In this document: positions 26,646 through 26,720 of the stretch, piece by piece
Layout of the letters: each line of letters begins with the position of its first letter
How positions within the stretch are numbered: position 1 is the first letter of the stretch
NCBI GenBank assembly: GCA_003427395.1
Contig: BFEA01000008.1
Span: 478,876 to 505,595, forward strand
DNA length: 26,720 nucleotides
Direction of reading: 5' to 3'
DNA from: Chara braunii
Lineage: Eukaryota; Streptophyta; Charophyceae; Charales; Characeae
Translations under genes and position numbers: made by a program
Notes under the pieces: generated by a model
Database searches by the model: none
Told to the model about the DNA's origin: nothing
Seen by the model: the letters and a program-made list of their open reading frames with translations, nothing else

Positions 26646-26720
26646 CTACCGGAGGCTACCGGAGGCGCCCGTTCGCCTGCCTGTCGGCCCGTAATCGTGG
26701 CCGCCCCCCCCCCCCCCCCC
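26646..26720. repeat. CTACCGGAGG duplication and terminal poly(C)
   Basis: CTACCGGAGG is repeated back to back (26646-26665). The window closes in a run of C from 26704, with GGCCG just before, so the sequence probably stops because the run could not be read through. Confidence 0.85.

Overview
This window looks like nuclear intergenic DNA from a green plant or streptophyte alga, possibly a charophyte such as Chara. I infer this from four things: a plant-type U6 snRNA copy, a chloroplast psbB (CP47) fragment lying inside a nuclear repeat, a plant-style L1-like LINE, and very heavy simple-repeat content. The species is a guess. I see no intact protein-coding gene and no bacterial-style operon, CRISPR array or prophage.

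Layout. Positions 1-400 are GT/GA microsatellite, followed by a possible short minus-strand exon (405-535). A decayed LINE ORF2 fills about 963-4801, with endonuclease, reverse transcriptase, zinc-binding region and C-terminal tail still traceable across frameshifts, a nonsense codon and a damaged catalytic motif. From 4.8 to 12.8 kb there are tRNA-derived SINE remnants (6.06, 6.40 and 12.15 kb), a 77-bp duplication around a single N (assembly join), AAT/CT/CA microsatellites, and a duplicated 245-bp repeat at 8.3 and 9.0 kb. From 12.8 to 13.8 kb there are two tandem copies of a MITE-related segment and a roughly 180-bp tandem array. From 13.8 to 18.0 kb there is mostly unrecognised sequence with GA tracts and short tandem repeats.

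The richest part is 18.0-22.1 kb, a nested repeat landscape. A tandem array with a unit of about 188 bp has been hit by several insertions: a U6 snRNA retrocopy with a 22-nt poly(A) and an 8-bp target duplication (19.2 kb); a tRNA-derived SINE ending in a large palindrome (19.4-19.7 kb); a second poly(A) retroposon of unknown origin (19.75-20.01 kb); and another SINE copy (20.3-20.6 kb) that itself carries a 159-bp plastid psbB insertion. A third SINE copy (21.5 kb) and a complete 120-bp MITE with a 5-bp target duplication (21.9 kb) follow. Older U6-like remnants appear to sit inside the array at 18.7-19.1 kb.

From 22.3 to 23.0 kb there is a GTCGAC-rich minisatellite, and at 23.7 kb a 49-nt poly(C). 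From 24.4 to 25.9 kb there are possible but unproven plus-strand exons. At 26.5 kb there is a 138-bp near-perfect palindrome (MITE-like, TA flanks), and the window ends in poly(C). Both window ends and both internal Ns lie at repeats, so the window is probably a short contig or scaffold limited by low-complexity sequence.

The genes do not form a pathway. The content is retroposition and DNA-transposon debris: a LINE of the kind that could have supplied reverse transcriptase, and several passengers (SINEs, U6, an unknown RNA) bearing the poly(A) and target-duplication marks of such machinery.
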